Source of the DNA: Nostoc sp. TH1S01 | GTDB lineage: Bacteria; Cyanobacteriota; Cyanobacteriia; Cyanobacteriales; Nostocaceae | Assembly (NCBI GenBank): GCA_018993265.1 | Contig: JAGKSW010000082.1 | Span: forward strand, 1 to 64,000 | Length of the DNA stretch: 64,000 nucleotides | Reading direction: 5' to 3' | Part shown: positions 1-9,635 of the stretch, piece after piece | How the letters are laid out: each line of letters starts with the position of its first letter | How positions within the stretch are numbered: the first letter of the stretch is position 1 | Notes under the pieces: generated by a model | Databases searched by the model: none | What the model was told of the DNA's origin: nothing | The model's input: only the letters and a program-made list of their open reading frames with translations | Position numbers and translations under genes: made by a program

Positions 1-2078
1 AAATCACCGAGATACCAGAGGTGATCGCCAAATTAAGCAATCTCACCAACCTTTACCTCAGTGGCAACCAAATCACCGAGATTCCATTAGAAATTCTTAA
101 TACAAGAGATGCAAAAGAGATTTTTAATTACTTGAGGCAAATTCGCACAAGTAAAACTCGACCATTACATGAAGCCAAACTCTTGCTCATTGGGCAAGGT
201 AGCGTCGGCAAAACATCCCTCATCGAGCGACTAATTCGCAATCAATATGATAAAAATCAACCCCAAACCGACGGACTCAATGTGGAAACCTGGAACTTGC
301 AGGTCAATAGCAAAGACATCCGCCTGAATGTTTGGGACTTTGGTGGACAGGAAATTTATCATGCCACCCATCAGTTTTTCTTGACTAAGCGCAGCCTCTA
401 CCTTTTAGTTTGTAATTGTCGCACCAGCGAAGAAGAAAACCGCATTGAATATTGGCTGAAATTAATTGAAAGCTTCGGCGGACAGTCCCCCGTAATTATT
501 GTTGGCAACAAAAGAGACGAACAACCCCTCGACATCAACCGCAAAGCATTACGTGAAAAATATCCCAATATTCAAGCCATTATCGAAACTTCTTGCCAAG
601 ACAATATCGGTATTGATGAACTCCGCACCGCTATTTTTCAGGAAATTGCCAACCTCAAAGAAGTCTACGACCTTCTACCCCTCTCATGGTTTGAGGTAAA
701 ACAACAACTCGAATCAATGCCCCAAGACTTTATCAGCTACAACCGCTACATCGGCATCTGCCACGAAAACAAAATTCCTGAAGAACAAAACCAAGATCAA
801 CTCATCGATCTCCTCCATCGACTCGGCTTAGTTCTTAACTTCCGCGAGCATCCCATTCTCAAAGATACCAACGTCCTCAAACCCAACTGGGTGACAGAAG
901 GTATTTACGCACTTCTCAGCGATGAAATTCTTAAAACTCAAACCAAAGGCATTTTTACCCCCGCCGACCTCAGCCGCATTCTCAATCCAGAACGTTACCC
1001 CATCCAGCGCCACAATTATCTGATTGGGTTGATGAAAGAATTTGAGCTTTGCTTTGCCCTAGAATGTCACCCGCCACAATTTTTGATTGCTGGACTTCTG
1101 CCCAAAGACCAACCAGATAAAACAGAACTCCACGGCGAAACCCTGGAATTTCAATACCATTACAAAGTTCTCCCAGAAAGCATTATCTCTCGTTTTATTG
1201 TCAACACCCACGAAAAAATCCATAACCAAATCTATTGGCGCAGTGGCGTAATGCTGCAATATCAAGAAAATCACGAAATCTATAACATTGCGCGGATAAA
1301 AGCCGACCCTGAAGACAAAAAAATCTTCATCGCCATTAGTGGACGCAAAGAAACCCGCCGCTTATTTCTCGGTATCCTCCGCGATGTCTTTAACAAAATC
1401 CACAAAAGTCTCCCCAACCTCGAAATCACTGAATGGGTTCCCGTTCCCGGCTATCCCAATCATCCCCCCCTCGACTATCAAGAACTCTTGGGACAGGAAT
1501 CAATGGGTGAAAGCACATTCACCATTGGCAAATTAAAATTAAAACTCAATTTACGTCAACTTTTAGATGGTTATGAATCATTAGAATCGCGCCAGAAATC
1601 AAAAAGAGATGAGTTAGAGCGCGATCGCCTCACAATTGTTAACCAGATTTACAATAACAACCAAGCAGAATATAAACCCATGACACAAAACACAAACAAC
1701 TTTCAAAACTCAAACATTGGTATCTTTGCCAACCAAGTCCAAGACAAGGCCAGTCAGCAAGCCTCAGATTTCACTCAAACCAGTGGCGCAAACATCACCG
1801 AAATTCTGCAACTAATCGGCAACCTACGCCAAACCGCCGCCCAATTCCCGCCAGAAATCCGCGACGACATCACCATCGATATTGATGATGTAGAAGCCGA
1901 AATTCAGAAGCCAGAACCAGAACGCAATAAAACTAAAATAACAAAGCGTCTAGTAGCTTTAGGAACTGCTGCTACTGTAACTTTTGCCGGGATAGCAGGT
2001 ATGACAGACTTTGCAAATAATGTTCTAGAAATAGGCGATAAGTTGGGTATAGAACTACCACTTCCTGCTGGAAAATAG
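1..2078 (+). CDS. LRR-Roc-COR (Roco) family GTPase, 5' end outside the window
   Basis: The reading frame is open from the first bases and already encodes a leucine-rich repeat (NLTNLYLSGNQITEIP), so the start lies upstream. The Roc GTPase domain follows, with a P-loop GQGSVGKTS near 192-218, the G3 motif DFGGQE near 336-353 and the G4 motif NKRD near 505. A COR-like dimerisation region runs to about 1,620. The C-terminus has a Q/N-rich stretch, an acidic helix and a hydrophobic helix (LVALGTAATVTFAGIAG) near the end, which may contact a membrane. Roco proteins are LRR-sensing GTPases that cycle by dimerisation. Ligand and partner cannot be read from the sequence. Seen: motifs. Known: family fold. 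Inferred: the C-terminal tail is an effector or anchor. Confidence 0.9.
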   Translation, partial: ITEIPEVIAKLSNLTNLYLSGNQITEIPLEILNTRDAKEIFNYLRQIRTSKTRPLHEAKLLLIGQGSVGKTSLIERLIRNQYDKNQPQTDGLNVETWNLQVNSKDIRLNVWDFGGQEIYHATHQFFLTKRSLYLLVCNCRTSEEENRIEYWLKLIESFGGQSPVIIVGNKRDEQPLDINRKALREKYPNIQAIIETSCQDNIGIDELRTAIFQEIANLKEVYDLLPLSWFEVKQQLESMPQDFISYNRYIGICHENKIPEEQNQDQLIDLLHRLGLVLNFREHPILKDTNVLKPNWVTEGIYALLSDEILKTQTKGIFTPADLSRILNPERYPIQRHNYLIGLMKEFELCFALECHPPQFLIAGLLPKDQPDKTELHGETLEFQYHYKVLPESIISRFIVNTHEKIHNQIYWRSGVMLQYQENHEIYNIARIKADPEDKKIFIAISGRKETRRLFLGILRDVFNKIHKSLPNLEITEWVPVPGYPNHPPLDYQELLGQESMGESTFTIGKLKLKLNLRQLLDGYESLESRQKSKRDELERDRLTIVNQIYNNNQAEYKPMTQNTNNFQNSNIGIFANQVQDKASQQASDFTQTSGANITEILQLIGNLRQTAAQFPPEIRDDITIDIDDVEAEIQKPEPERNKTKITKRLVALGTAATVTFAGIAGMTDFANNVLEIGDKLGIELPLPAGK

Positions 2079-2114
2079 GCTTTTATAACTTCCTGTTGTG
2101 TACAGAAAAGTCGA

Positions 2115-2194
2115 ATTACCCCCCTTAATCCCCCCTTGGAAATGGGGGAAACTGTTCCCTCCCATTTCCAAGGGGAGGGTTAGGGTGGGGTAAT
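2115..2194. repeat. Large imperfect inverted repeat (dispersed hairpin element)
   Basis: The left arm begins ATTACCCCCCTTAATCCCC and the right arm ends GGGTTAGGGTGGGGTAAT. The centre is CTTGGAAATGGG paired with CCCATTTCCAAG. This could fold over nearly the whole 80 bp. It lies between the convergent 3' ends of the Roco and histidine kinase genes and may also terminate transcription. Similar C-rich hairpins are common in Nostocales intergenic DNA. Confidence 0.7.
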
Positions 2195-2214
2195 TTATTT
2201 GTGCGTAAGTCCTG

Positions 2215-4875
2215 TTAATTTAAGTTAGCCAAAACTTGCCCGATCGCATTTAATAATTGTTTTTGTTCTACAGGTTTCACTAAATGGATTTGGAAACCTG
2301 CTGCTAGTGCTTGTTTTTGGTTGATTTCTCCAGCATAAGCTGTTAGGGCGATCGCAGGTATTTGACCACCTTGTTCTGGTGGTAAGGCGCGAATCAAACG
2401 CATCAGCATATAACCGTCGATTCCTGGCATACCAATATCACTTAAAAGTAAGTCTATTTTGCTAGTTGCCAGAAATTCTAAAGCTTGGCCAGCAGATGCG
2501 ATCGCAGTTACCTTAGCACCAAACTGTTCTAATACCACAGTCAAAAAATTTCCTGTATCTAAATCATCATCTACTACTAAAATATGTAAACCTACTAAAT
2601 TTAACGCCTCATCTACTCTTGAAGTAGGTTTGTTTTGTGGCAGAAAATCTAGCATCAATGGCAATCTCACAGTGAATTTTGCCCCCATACCTTCCCCAGC
2701 ACTGGCTGCATGTACAGTTCCCCCATGCAGTTCTGTGAGATGACGCACAATTGCTAACCCTAATCCTAAGCCACCAAATTGGCGAGTAATTGTGCCATCT
2801 GCTTGCCGAAAATAATCAAATACATAAGGCAGAAACTCTGGACTAATACCTTTACCATTATCTTGAATTTGAAGTTGGGCAAAGGTATCAACTCGCTCCA
2901 AACGAATTTCTACTTTAGCACCAGTGGCAGGAGTAAATTTAATAGTATTGGAAAGTAAATTACAAACTATTTGTTGTAGGCGTTCTGCATCACCTGTAAC
3001 CCACGCTGTATCTACACAAATTATTTTTTGAATTTGCAGACTTTTAGCTTCCACAGCTAGATATACAGTATCTAGAGATGCTTGCAAAATTTCAATTAAA
3101 TTTACAGGCTGAAGATTGAGAATTATTTTTCTTTGTTGAATCCGTGAAACATCTAATAAATCTTCAATTAATTGAATTTGTAATTTAGCATTACGCTCAA
3201 TAGTTTCTAAACCATGTGTTAGTTTATCATCATCATAATTGCGTCTTCTAAGTAGTGTTACCCAACCTAAAATGGGATTCAGTGGAGTCCGTAATTCATG
3301 AGAAAGCACAGCAATAAATTCATCTTTAATTTTATTTGCCTTTTCAGCTTCACTGCGGGCAGATTGCTCTCTATATAATAAATTTTCTCGTTCTACTTCT
3401 GCTTGTTTACGCTCAGTAATATCTCGAAAAAAGATACCTAAACCATCTTCAAAAGGATAAGCATGAATTTCTAACCACATATTTTGCGGCATATATAATG
3501 CTTCAAAATGCACAGGTATAGATTCGGCGATCGCTCGACAATATTCCTGCTCAAATTCTGTACCTTGCATTCCTGGCCATTGCTCCCAGTAATTTTGAGC
3601 CACAATAGTTTCTGGCTTGACACCTTTAATTTTTGCCGCTTGTTGGTTCACATAAGTTATTTGCCAATCTTGATTAACGGCAATAAAAGCATCTGTCATG
3701 CTTTCTAAAATATTGCTGAGGCGATTACGCAAAGCTTTTTCTGCTTTTAATAATTTGTCTGTTTCTCGATTTGAATCTTCTAAACGAATATTACTTTCCA
3801 CTAAAGAATCATTAAGCTTAATCAGTTTTTCTGATAATTCTGCCCTTGCTTGATATTCACCAAGTCTAAATTTTTCTATAGCTAACTCTACTTGAATTTT
3901 GGCTCTTTCTGTAATTGCGACACCGACTAATAAAGTCACAATAGATTGCACTAATAAACTCAATTTGTGAACATGTAAAACTTCAGGTTGCACAGGAAAG
4001 CGCGGCAATAATATAGCATTAGGATAAACTACCAAATAAGAAAAAAGCGTTACTAATATTGAAAATGTAGAGACGAGCATTCCTGTAGAAACGCCGAAGC
4101 GAGTCGCAGCCCACATTACAGGAACAAAGCTCAAAAAAGATAACTGTTGAAATCTAAAATCTGTGTCGCTATTTACCGAAACTTCTGAAACAGTAACAGA
4201 TGCAATACTAATACAAAGAAATAAGATAGTAGTAACTTCTAGTAAGAGAGGACGGGAAGCTGGAAATCTGAAACTCGGTAAAGCAATATTCGATGTTTGC
4301 GAGTCAGATAAACAACCCCAAGATTGCAGATAAGGAGTTAATACTAACAAAATTGTGGGTGTCAGACCCATGATTCCGATCGCATTTCCTAACCACCAGT
4401 GAGTAATACTGTTAGTTAGATTAGTAACAGGCATTTTGCCTATGGCTACCCAACCCAAACTGCCTAACACAGCTAAACTACTGCTGGCGAGCAAGGGTAC
4501 ACTTAAGGTAAAAATAGCAGCATCTTTGAGACTGTTAAATGTCAGCGAACCCTGCCAAAAACGACGGTAGAGTAACCAAGCAACTAAGGGTTCGACAACA
4601 TCGATGAAACCAATAACTTGCTCCCAACCAAACAAGCCCCAAAAAGGAGACATGAGAAAAGATGCAATACCTGTGAGGATGATACCATCAATACCAAACC
4701 AGAAACTGAGAGCGATCGCTACCCCAGATGGCGGAAACCACAAAGAAACTCCTGGCTGAATGCGGTAGATGAGCGCCATTCCATGAGCTGCCATCAAAGC
4801 TAATAGCCCTAGTAATAAAATTAAACACCGTCTGTGTATAGGAGCAACCCTAGCAAATTGCGACAAACGCGGCAT
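2215..4875 (-). CDS. MASE1 hybrid sensor histidine kinase (MASE1-PAS-HisKA-HATPase-REC)
   Basis: An integral membrane sensor. Hydrophobic helices fill residues 15-325 and resemble the MASE1 sensory domain, followed by a coiled coil (about 330-385) and a PAS domain (about 385-490). The kinase core has H-box SHELRTPLNP with phospho-acceptor His526, N-box residue Asn643, G-boxes DNGKG (672-676) and GLGLGL (702-707). A receiver domain ends the protein with acceptor Asp813 in SDIGMP. The output is phosphotransfer to its own receiver and perhaps onward; no DNA-binding domain is present. The core is close in sequence to the kinase at 60,047-63,547, so the two are paralogues. The signal is unknown. 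Confidence 0.92.
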   Translation of the reverse strand: MPRLSQFARVAPIHRRCLILLLGLLALMAAHGMALIYRIQPGVSLWFPPSGVAIALSFWFGIDGIILTGIASFLMSPFWGLFGWEQVIGFIDVVEPLVAWLLYRRFWQGSLTFNSLKDAAIFTLSVPLLASSSLAVLGSLGWVAIGKMPVTNLTNSITHWWLGNAIGIMGLTPTILLVLTPYLQSWGCLSDSQTSNIALPSFRFPASRPLLLEVTTILFLCISIASVTVSEVSVNSDTDFRFQQLSFLSFVPVMWAATRFGVSTGMLVSTFSILVTLFSYLVVYPNAILLPRFPVQPEVLHVHKLSLLVQSIVTLLVGVAITERAKIQVELAIEKFRLGEYQARAELSEKLIKLNDSLVESNIRLEDSNRETDKLLKAEKALRNRLSNILESMTDAFIAVNQDWQITYVNQQAAKIKGVKPETIVAQNYWEQWPGMQGTEFEQEYCRAIAESIPVHFEALYMPQNMWLEIHAYPFEDGLGIFFRDITERKQAEVERENLLYREQSARSEAEKANKIKDEFIAVLSHELRTPLNPILGWVTLLRRRNYDDDKLTHGLETIERNAKLQIQLIEDLLDVSRIQQRKIILNLQPVNLIEILQASLDTVYLAVEAKSLQIQKIICVDTAWVTGDAERLQQIVCNLLSNTIKFTPATGAKVEIRLERVDTFAQLQIQDNGKGISPEFLPYVFDYFRQADGTITRQFGGLGLGLAIVRHLTELHGGTVHAASAGEGMGAKFTVRLPLMLDFLPQNKPTSRVDEALNLVGLHILVVDDDLDTGNFLTVVLEQFGAKVTAIASAGQALEFLATSKIDLLLSDIGMPGIDGYMLMRLIRALPPEQGGQIPAIALTAYAGEINQKQALAAGFQIHLVKPVEQKQLLNAIGQVLANLN

Positions 4876-5385
4876 AATTGCAAATCAATTTAGATTTATC
4901 AGCTACCCATCTTAGTGCTACTAGTCAGAGCACTACAGATTGACTCCTAGCACTAGACCCTCCTGAAATTTGGAGCAGTGCAAGGATAGACAACTATAGA
5001 GTATTAAATATTGTTTTAATTAAGTTAGCTCAAACCAAATATTGCGACTTAATTTTTTTATAAGTTAATAATGTTTAGTTTACAACTAGAGCTAGGTAGG
5101 CGTGGATGAAATGAAGCGATCGCCTAATATTGTATTCAGTAAAAGACTGATAATTCAGACCGCAAGGGAAGCAAAGGCGCACAGGAGAGGGTTTGGCGAG
5201 GGTATAAGGGAGTAGGGGTATTGGGGTGTATGTATCTCAAACCCTTTCACCCTACACCCCTACGGAGAATTCAAAATTCAAAAGTAAAAGGATGTTAATT
5301 TTGACTTTTAACTTTTGACTTGATTTCACTCCTACACCCAGTCTCAACAGGTAATCTGATGCGTAAGTCCTGCTAATTTTAAACT
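4876..5385. other. Intergenic, promoter side of the MASE1 kinase
   Basis: No convincing gene. It holds the upstream region of the kinase, a pyrimidine/purine-rich patch with GGGGTGTA and TACACCCC in inverted orientation (about 5,224-5,265), and a short inverted repeat built from TCAAAAGT and ACTTTTGA. At 5,360-5,378 is TGCGTAAGTCCTGCTAATTT, nearly identical to 2,202-2,220; both copies abut the 3' end of a minus-strand gene and match the end of the miniature element at 38,217. Confidence 0.6.
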
Positions 5386-6681
5386 CTAAGCTCTTGTCCA
5401 AGGGCCCCAGATGGCAAAAGTAATACCAGGGGTTTGAATGTTAACGAACAAGGTTCTACCATCAGGTGAGAAGCAAGCACCTGCAAACTCGCTATCATTT
5501 AAAGCATTGCGGGCAAAATTATAGATTTCACCTTTGGGAGTCACACCTCTTAAGAAATTGTCACCATCTCCATCTTCGCAAAGAATGAGATCACCAAAAG
5601 GTGCCACAGTAATGTTGTCAGGCATATCGAGTACATCTCTCGATTGAGACTCAACAAACAACTCAATTGTCTCTCGTGCTGGGATGTAACGCCAAACCTG
5701 ACCAGCCTGGGCAGCGCCACCACTGGTACAACAAAAATAAAATTCTCCATTACCATACCAAATGCCTTCCCCACGAGCGAAGGTAGCTGCACCTAAATCA
5801 CGGCCTTGCAATCTGACAGTGTCACCATCAAGTGGGTTGGGATTAGGAATAGTCACCCATTCAACACCCCATTTTTGTCCAGGGATAAAACCGCTATTGG
5901 AAGTGTTAATTCCAGGGGGTTGACCAACAATTTTTAATGCTTGCAGAGTACCGCCTGCTTTTAAATTACCTGGGACTTTCGGAATAAAACGATAGAAAAG
6001 GCTGTCTCCTCTATCTTCCGTTTCATAGACAATTCCGGTTCTGGGGTCTACAGCTATAGCTTCATGATTAAATCTTCCCATCGCCACTAGAGGTTCTGGT
6101 TTAACCGCAGAGGTAGCACTAGCTGGAACTTCAAAGTTATAGCCGTGATATTGTATTGCACCAGTGGGAGAAGGTCTAGTTACATCTTCTTCACAACTAA
6201 TCCAAGAACCCCAAGGAGTCGGGCCACCTGCACAGTTACGGATAGTTCCACTCAAAGATACAAAGTCTTTGATTAACTGACGATTAGGGCCAACAACTAA
6301 TGTAGTTGTACCACCTGCGGCATTGATATCGTAGGGTCTAGGGCCTTGTGTGCGAGAACTAGAAGTGAGGCTGAGTTCGTGGTTGCGAACCAAGATAACT
6401 GTGTTTCTTGGTCCAGGGAAAGCTGCCATCCCATCATGATTACCTGGTACTAAAGTACCATCGCTCATGAGTTCCCCTGTACGAGAGAAAGTTCGATATT
6501 GAAATCCCTGTGGTAAATCTAACAACCCATTGGGATCAGGAACCAACGCACCGTAACCTGTGCCAAAAATCGGTTGACCGTTGGCTTGTCTGGCATAAAG
6601 AGCTTCTAAAGGAGAGGCTAATAAAGTACCAGCTGCACTTGCCCCAGCTAATGTAAAAAATTTACGTCTTGATAATTTCAT
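5386..6681 (-). CDS. PhoX-like (DUF839) Tat-exported protein, putative phosphatase
   Basis: The first 30 residues form a twin-arginine signal (SRRKFF, then a hydrophobic stretch ending LASPLEALYA), so the protein is probably exported folded with its metals. The body has the acidic and Gly-rich repeats of the PhoX/DUF839 beta-propeller family, for example NHDGMAAF, RNHEL, GRFNHEAIAVDP, SCEEDVTRP and CEDGDGDN, which supply Ca and Fe ligands in PhoX. At 431 residues it is shorter than classical PhoX. The shorter DUF839 branch is not always a proven phosphatase, so activity is inferred. No Pho-box was recognised upstream. Confidence 0.82.
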   Translation of the reverse strand: MKLSRRKFFTLAGASAAGTLLASPLEALYARQANGQPIFGTGYGALVPDPNGLLDLPQGFQYRTFSRTGELMSDGTLVPGNHDGMAAFPGPRNTVILVRNHELSLTSSSRTQGPRPYDINAAGGTTTLVVGPNRQLIKDFVSLSGTIRNCAGGPTPWGSWISCEEDVTRPSPTGAIQYHGYNFEVPASATSAVKPEPLVAMGRFNHEAIAVDPRTGIVYETEDRGDSLFYRFIPKVPGNLKAGGTLQALKIVGQPPGINTSNSGFIPGQKWGVEWVTIPNPNPLDGDTVRLQGRDLGAATFARGEGIWYGNGEFYFCCTSGGAAQAGQVWRYIPARETIELFVESQSRDVLDMPDNITVAPFGDLILCEDGDGDNFLRGVTPKGEIYNFARNALNDSEFAGACFSPDGRTLFVNIQTPGITFAIWGPWTRA

Positions 6682-7354
6682 TTGGTTACTATTGAAAATG
6701 CTGGGAAAAAATTATGTGAATTAGATTAAGCTTAGGTAATGCTTGATTTAAAGCATAGTTATTAAAAATCACAAATAGTTATTTATAAGTACAGCAAATA
6801 AAGCTTTTAAAGCTATATCATACAAGTCAATACAAGCAAATTAATTCATATATATGTTCTATATGGATTAGCTATCAGTAGTCGAAAATAAGTTTCAGAA
6901 AATTCGCCTTACCCGAAACTGTTACAAATAAGATAAAATTCATTATGAATTTATTCCTCAGCCTTTATTTGCATTTTTGCCTATTTAGCGATGGTTGGAA
7001 TTAATAGTGATCGCATATCATAAATGCTTTTTTAGCTATACAAAATATGGTTAAACTAAGGTTAATATTCGATTAAAAATTGAAAAAATATATTTTTATC
7101 AGCAAATATAAAAATTATGTAATCGCTATTAAAAAATTAATTATCAAACATCTAGATAAAAATAAATCTGATGATAAAATTCCATCGGGAATGTTTTAGG
7201 TATTATACATAAGCAAACAACATTAATTATTATAAACACCAGATATTAAGCAGTCTGGTTGAAATTTTGTTTGACTTTTATCTACCAAATATTCCACTCA
7301 TTAACTCAATAATGAGAGTTCCGATATTGCCAAAAAATTCATTTATTCGACAAA
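6682..7354. other. AT-rich divergent intergenic region
   Basis: It separates the divergent PhoX-like and PEP-CTERM genes and must carry both promoters. It is strongly AT-rich with several short A/T runs. No gene, tRNA or strong hairpin was seen. Confidence 0.5.
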
Positions 7355-7969
7355 ATGAACAGATTGTTTACCCAAATTAAAGCTACGGTAGCTGTGGCTG
7401 CTGTCACATCTTTAGCTACTGTCATCAATATTCCTCAAGCTGATGCTGCTTCTTACGACCTATCTTGGCTGGGAGGACAAGGCTATTCAGCTAGAGGTAA
7501 CTTCTCATTTGACGATAGTTTATTAGGAAGCGTTGTCACCAGAGATCAACTCAGTGATTTCAAAATTGCCTTTTTCGACCCAGCCGGAACTTTACTACAA
7601 AGTTTCGACTATGATTTTCCCAATCCCAATAGCAGCTTTAACTTCAACTTTGACACTGTTGCTCGCACTGTTCTGCAAACAGGTAACTTTGATACACCCA
7701 ACGGCTTTGATTTAGGAATTGACTTTGCTACAGAAGTTACTGGTATATCTTTTTATACCTACGTTAATCCTGAGCAGGGATTGCCAAACGCCACGATATT
7801 TTTAAAGGATGATCTTTCACCAGAAGTCTGTAGTACATTCCCCAACTGTCGGTTAGATGTTGGTGGTCAGTTAACAGCAACAGCAGTTCCTGAACCGAGT
7901 GCAATTTTAGGCTTGTTAGTCGCTGGTTCTTTAGGACGATTCTTCAAAAAAAAGCAAGCATCCATCTAA
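7355..7969 (+). CDS. PEP-CTERM sorting domain protein
   Basis: A 204-residue secreted protein. Residues 1-31 look like a Sec signal with cleavage after about ADA. The C-terminus is a PEP-CTERM tail: VPEPSAILGLLVAGSLG followed by basic RFFKKK, the triad of motif, hydrophobic helix and positive end recognised by exosortase. The middle is beta-rich and Asp/Asn/Phe-rich, typical of surface proteins of this class, with two Cys (CSTFPNC) that could form a disulfide. Function beyond cell-surface or matrix location is unknown. It ends 350 bases before the IS-type hairpins. Confidence 0.85.
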   Translation: MNRLFTQIKATVAVAAVTSLATVINIPQADAASYDLSWLGGQGYSARGNFSFDDSLLGSVVTRDQLSDFKIAFFDPAGTLLQSFDYDFPNPNSSFNFNFDTVARTVLQTGNFDTPNGFDLGIDFATEVTGISFYTYVNPEQGLPNATIFLKDDLSPEVCSTFPNCRLDVGGQLTATAVPEPSAILGLLVAGSLGRFFKKKQASI

Positions 7970-8064
7970 ACAGCAAACTGAATAGTCGATGCAAGCTTGA
8001 TTAAAACCGTAATTGACTAAGTATTTTACCTTTCATTCCCCAGGTATTTCCTCACAAAGAATTC

Positions 8065-8137
8065 TAAAGCTCTCTTGACCAGAGAGCTTTAGCTTGAACC
8101 GCAAGAAGCCTCTCACTTACCGTGATCGCGGTAAGTG
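8065..8137. repeat. Left-end hairpins of the tnpB element
   Basis: The first hairpin has a perfect 11-bp stem, TAAAGCTCTCT (8,065-8,075) with AGAGAGCTTTA (8,081-8,091), and a 5-nt loop. The second is CACTTACCG (8,114-8,122) with CGGTAAGTG (8,129-8,137). A looser third fold lies near 8,225-8,270. Such subterminal palindromes mark IS200/IS605 ends. Confidence 0.7.
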
Positions 8138-8355
8138 ATGAGACGGACACTTTGTTCAAGTCGGGAAACCCACCCACGCAAGTGTCCTCATGAATTGCGG
8201 GTGAGTTGACGACAATCTTCCGACGGCAGTTGCTACAACGGGGGGAACCCCGCAACGCACTGCCTCACCAATGCTGAAAGCGAGAGAGGAAGATATGGAG
8301 GAAACGAACAATTTCCATGTTATACTCTTTTATAGAAAACGTTGTTCACTCTAAT

Positions 8356-9564
8356 ATGTTAAGAGTCGTCAAAGTCAGGTTATATCCAGATACCCAACAA
8401 CAGCAGTCACTAGCGCAAGCTTTTGGCAGTTGTCGCTGGTTATGGAATTATTGCTTGAACTTGATGAATCAGACATATAAAGAAACTGGCAAGGGTTTAT
8501 CTGGATACGAAGTTAAAAAGATAATTCCTCAACTAAAGAAAGAGTACGAGTGGCTAACACTAACTTACTCACAATGCTTGCAACAGGTTTGCTTGAATCT
8601 TGGGGTAGCTTTTAATAACTTTTTTGAAAAGAGAGCTAAATACCCTAGATTCAAATCTAAGCATGGTAAACAGTCGATTCAATATCCTCAAAACGTCAAA
8701 GTTGCTGAGAGTCATTTAAGTTTCCCTAAAATCGGAGATGTAGCAGCAACAATTCATAGACCAATCGAGGGCAAAGTTAAAACTGTCACCATATCCAAAA
8801 ACTGTTCCAATCAATACTTTGCAGCTATTCTGTTGGATGACGGTAAGGATAAACCAAAGTCAAATACCGATGGTAAGGCAATAGGTATTGATTTGGGGCT
8901 AACTCACTTCGCTATTACTAGCGACGGTTCTAAGTTTGACAATCCTAAAATACTGAACAAGCATGAAAAGAATTTAAAAATTAAACAGCAACAATTATCT
9001 AGGAAGCAGAAAGGTTCTAATAACCGCATCAAATCTAGAAAAAAGGTTGCTAGAGTTCACAGAAAAATAACTAACTGCCGTGAGGATTTTCTGCACAAGC
9101 TATCTCGTAGGATAGTTAACGAAAATCAAGTTATAGTGCTTGAAAATCTTAATATTAAAGGCATGATGCAGAATCATAAACTGGCTAAATCTATACATCA
9201 AGTTGGTTGGGGTATGTTCTGCACAATGCTTAAATACAAGGCAGAAATGTCAGGGAAGATTTATCTTGAAGTTGATAGGTTTTTCCCTAGTTCAAAAACC
9301 TGTCATGTTTGCCTTAATCAAGTTGGCAGTTTGCCACTAGATGTAAGATTTTGGACTTGTGACAATTGCCAAACTAGGCACGACAGGGATGTAAACGCAA
9401 GTATTAACCTCAGAGATGAGGGTCTGCGAATTTTGACCCCTGGAACGGGGGATAAAGCCTGTTGCCCAGATGTAAGTCGGAGTAAGGGAGGACGCAAGAA
9501 ATCCACTACTGCGCTTTCTGTTGGACAGGAAGCCTACACTGACCGCTTGCGGCAGTGTAGGTAG
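8356..9564 (+). CDS. tnpB: TnpB RNA-guided nuclease, IS200/IS605 OrfB family
   Basis: A TnpB with an intact RuvC-like site. Counting from the upstream in-frame ATG at 8,317, the triad is Asp192 (GIDLGL), Glu276 (VLENLNI) and Asp358 (HDRDVNAS), and the zinc ribbon cysteines are 329, 332, 348 and 351. I choose the ATG at 8,356 because MLRVVKVRLYPD is the usual TnpB N-terminus; the 13 residues before it look unrelated. TnpB proteins cut DNA guided by an omegaRNA made from the element's right end and help keep the element at its site. All key residues are present, so activity is plausible. The protein's last codons lie inside the right-end hairpin. Confidence 0.92.
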   Translation: MLRVVKVRLYPDTQQQQSLAQAFGSCRWLWNYCLNLMNQTYKETGKGLSGYEVKKIIPQLKKEYEWLTLTYSQCLQQVCLNLGVAFNNFFEKRAKYPRFKSKHGKQSIQYPQNVKVAESHLSFPKIGDVAATIHRPIEGKVKTVTISKNCSNQYFAAILLDDGKDKPKSNTDGKAIGIDLGLTHFAITSDGSKFDNPKILNKHEKNLKIKQQQLSRKQKGSNNRIKSRKKVARVHRKITNCREDFLHKLSRRIVNENQVIVLENLNIKGMMQNHKLAKSIHQVGWGMFCTMLKYKAEMSGKIYLEVDRFFPSSKTCHVCLNQVGSLPLDVRFWTCDNCQTRHDRDVNASINLRDEGLRILTPGTGDKACCPDVSRSKGGRKKSTTALSVGQEAYTDRLRQCR

Positions 9565-9569
9565 TTCAC
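9400..9569 (+). ncRNA. Predicted omegaRNA (reRNA) region of the tnpB element
   Basis: In known TnpB elements the guide-RNA scaffold overlaps the end of tnpB and runs to the right end. Here the last feature is a strong hairpin, CCTACACTG (9,533-9,541) with CAGTGTAGG (9,553-9,561) and an inner CCGC-TT-GCGG. The left limit is approximate. The guide would be read from DNA just beyond about 9,569. Confidence 0.5.
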
Positions 9570-9635
9570 AATTTTAACGTTTGAATTCTCCGGGCGATCG
9601 CATTGTTGTCCAGAAGAGAGATAATGGCAAGGCGG

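Larger units (their letters stand above)
8056..9569 (+). mobile_element. tnpB-only IS200/IS605-type element (tentative ends)
   Basis: One tnpB gene is framed by subterminal hairpins on the left (8,065-8,091) and right (9,533-9,561). No tnpA (Y1 transposase) lies beside it, so it would need one in trans. The ends are placed after CTCAC (8,051-8,055) and at TTCAC (9,565-9,569) by analogy with elements that insert next to a short conserved target. These exact ends are an inference. Confidence 0.6.

Noticed and set aside
8064-8255. 63-codon minus-strand ORF at the left end of the tnpB element
   Set aside because: It is a product of the hairpin DNA of the element end; no family or ribosome site.
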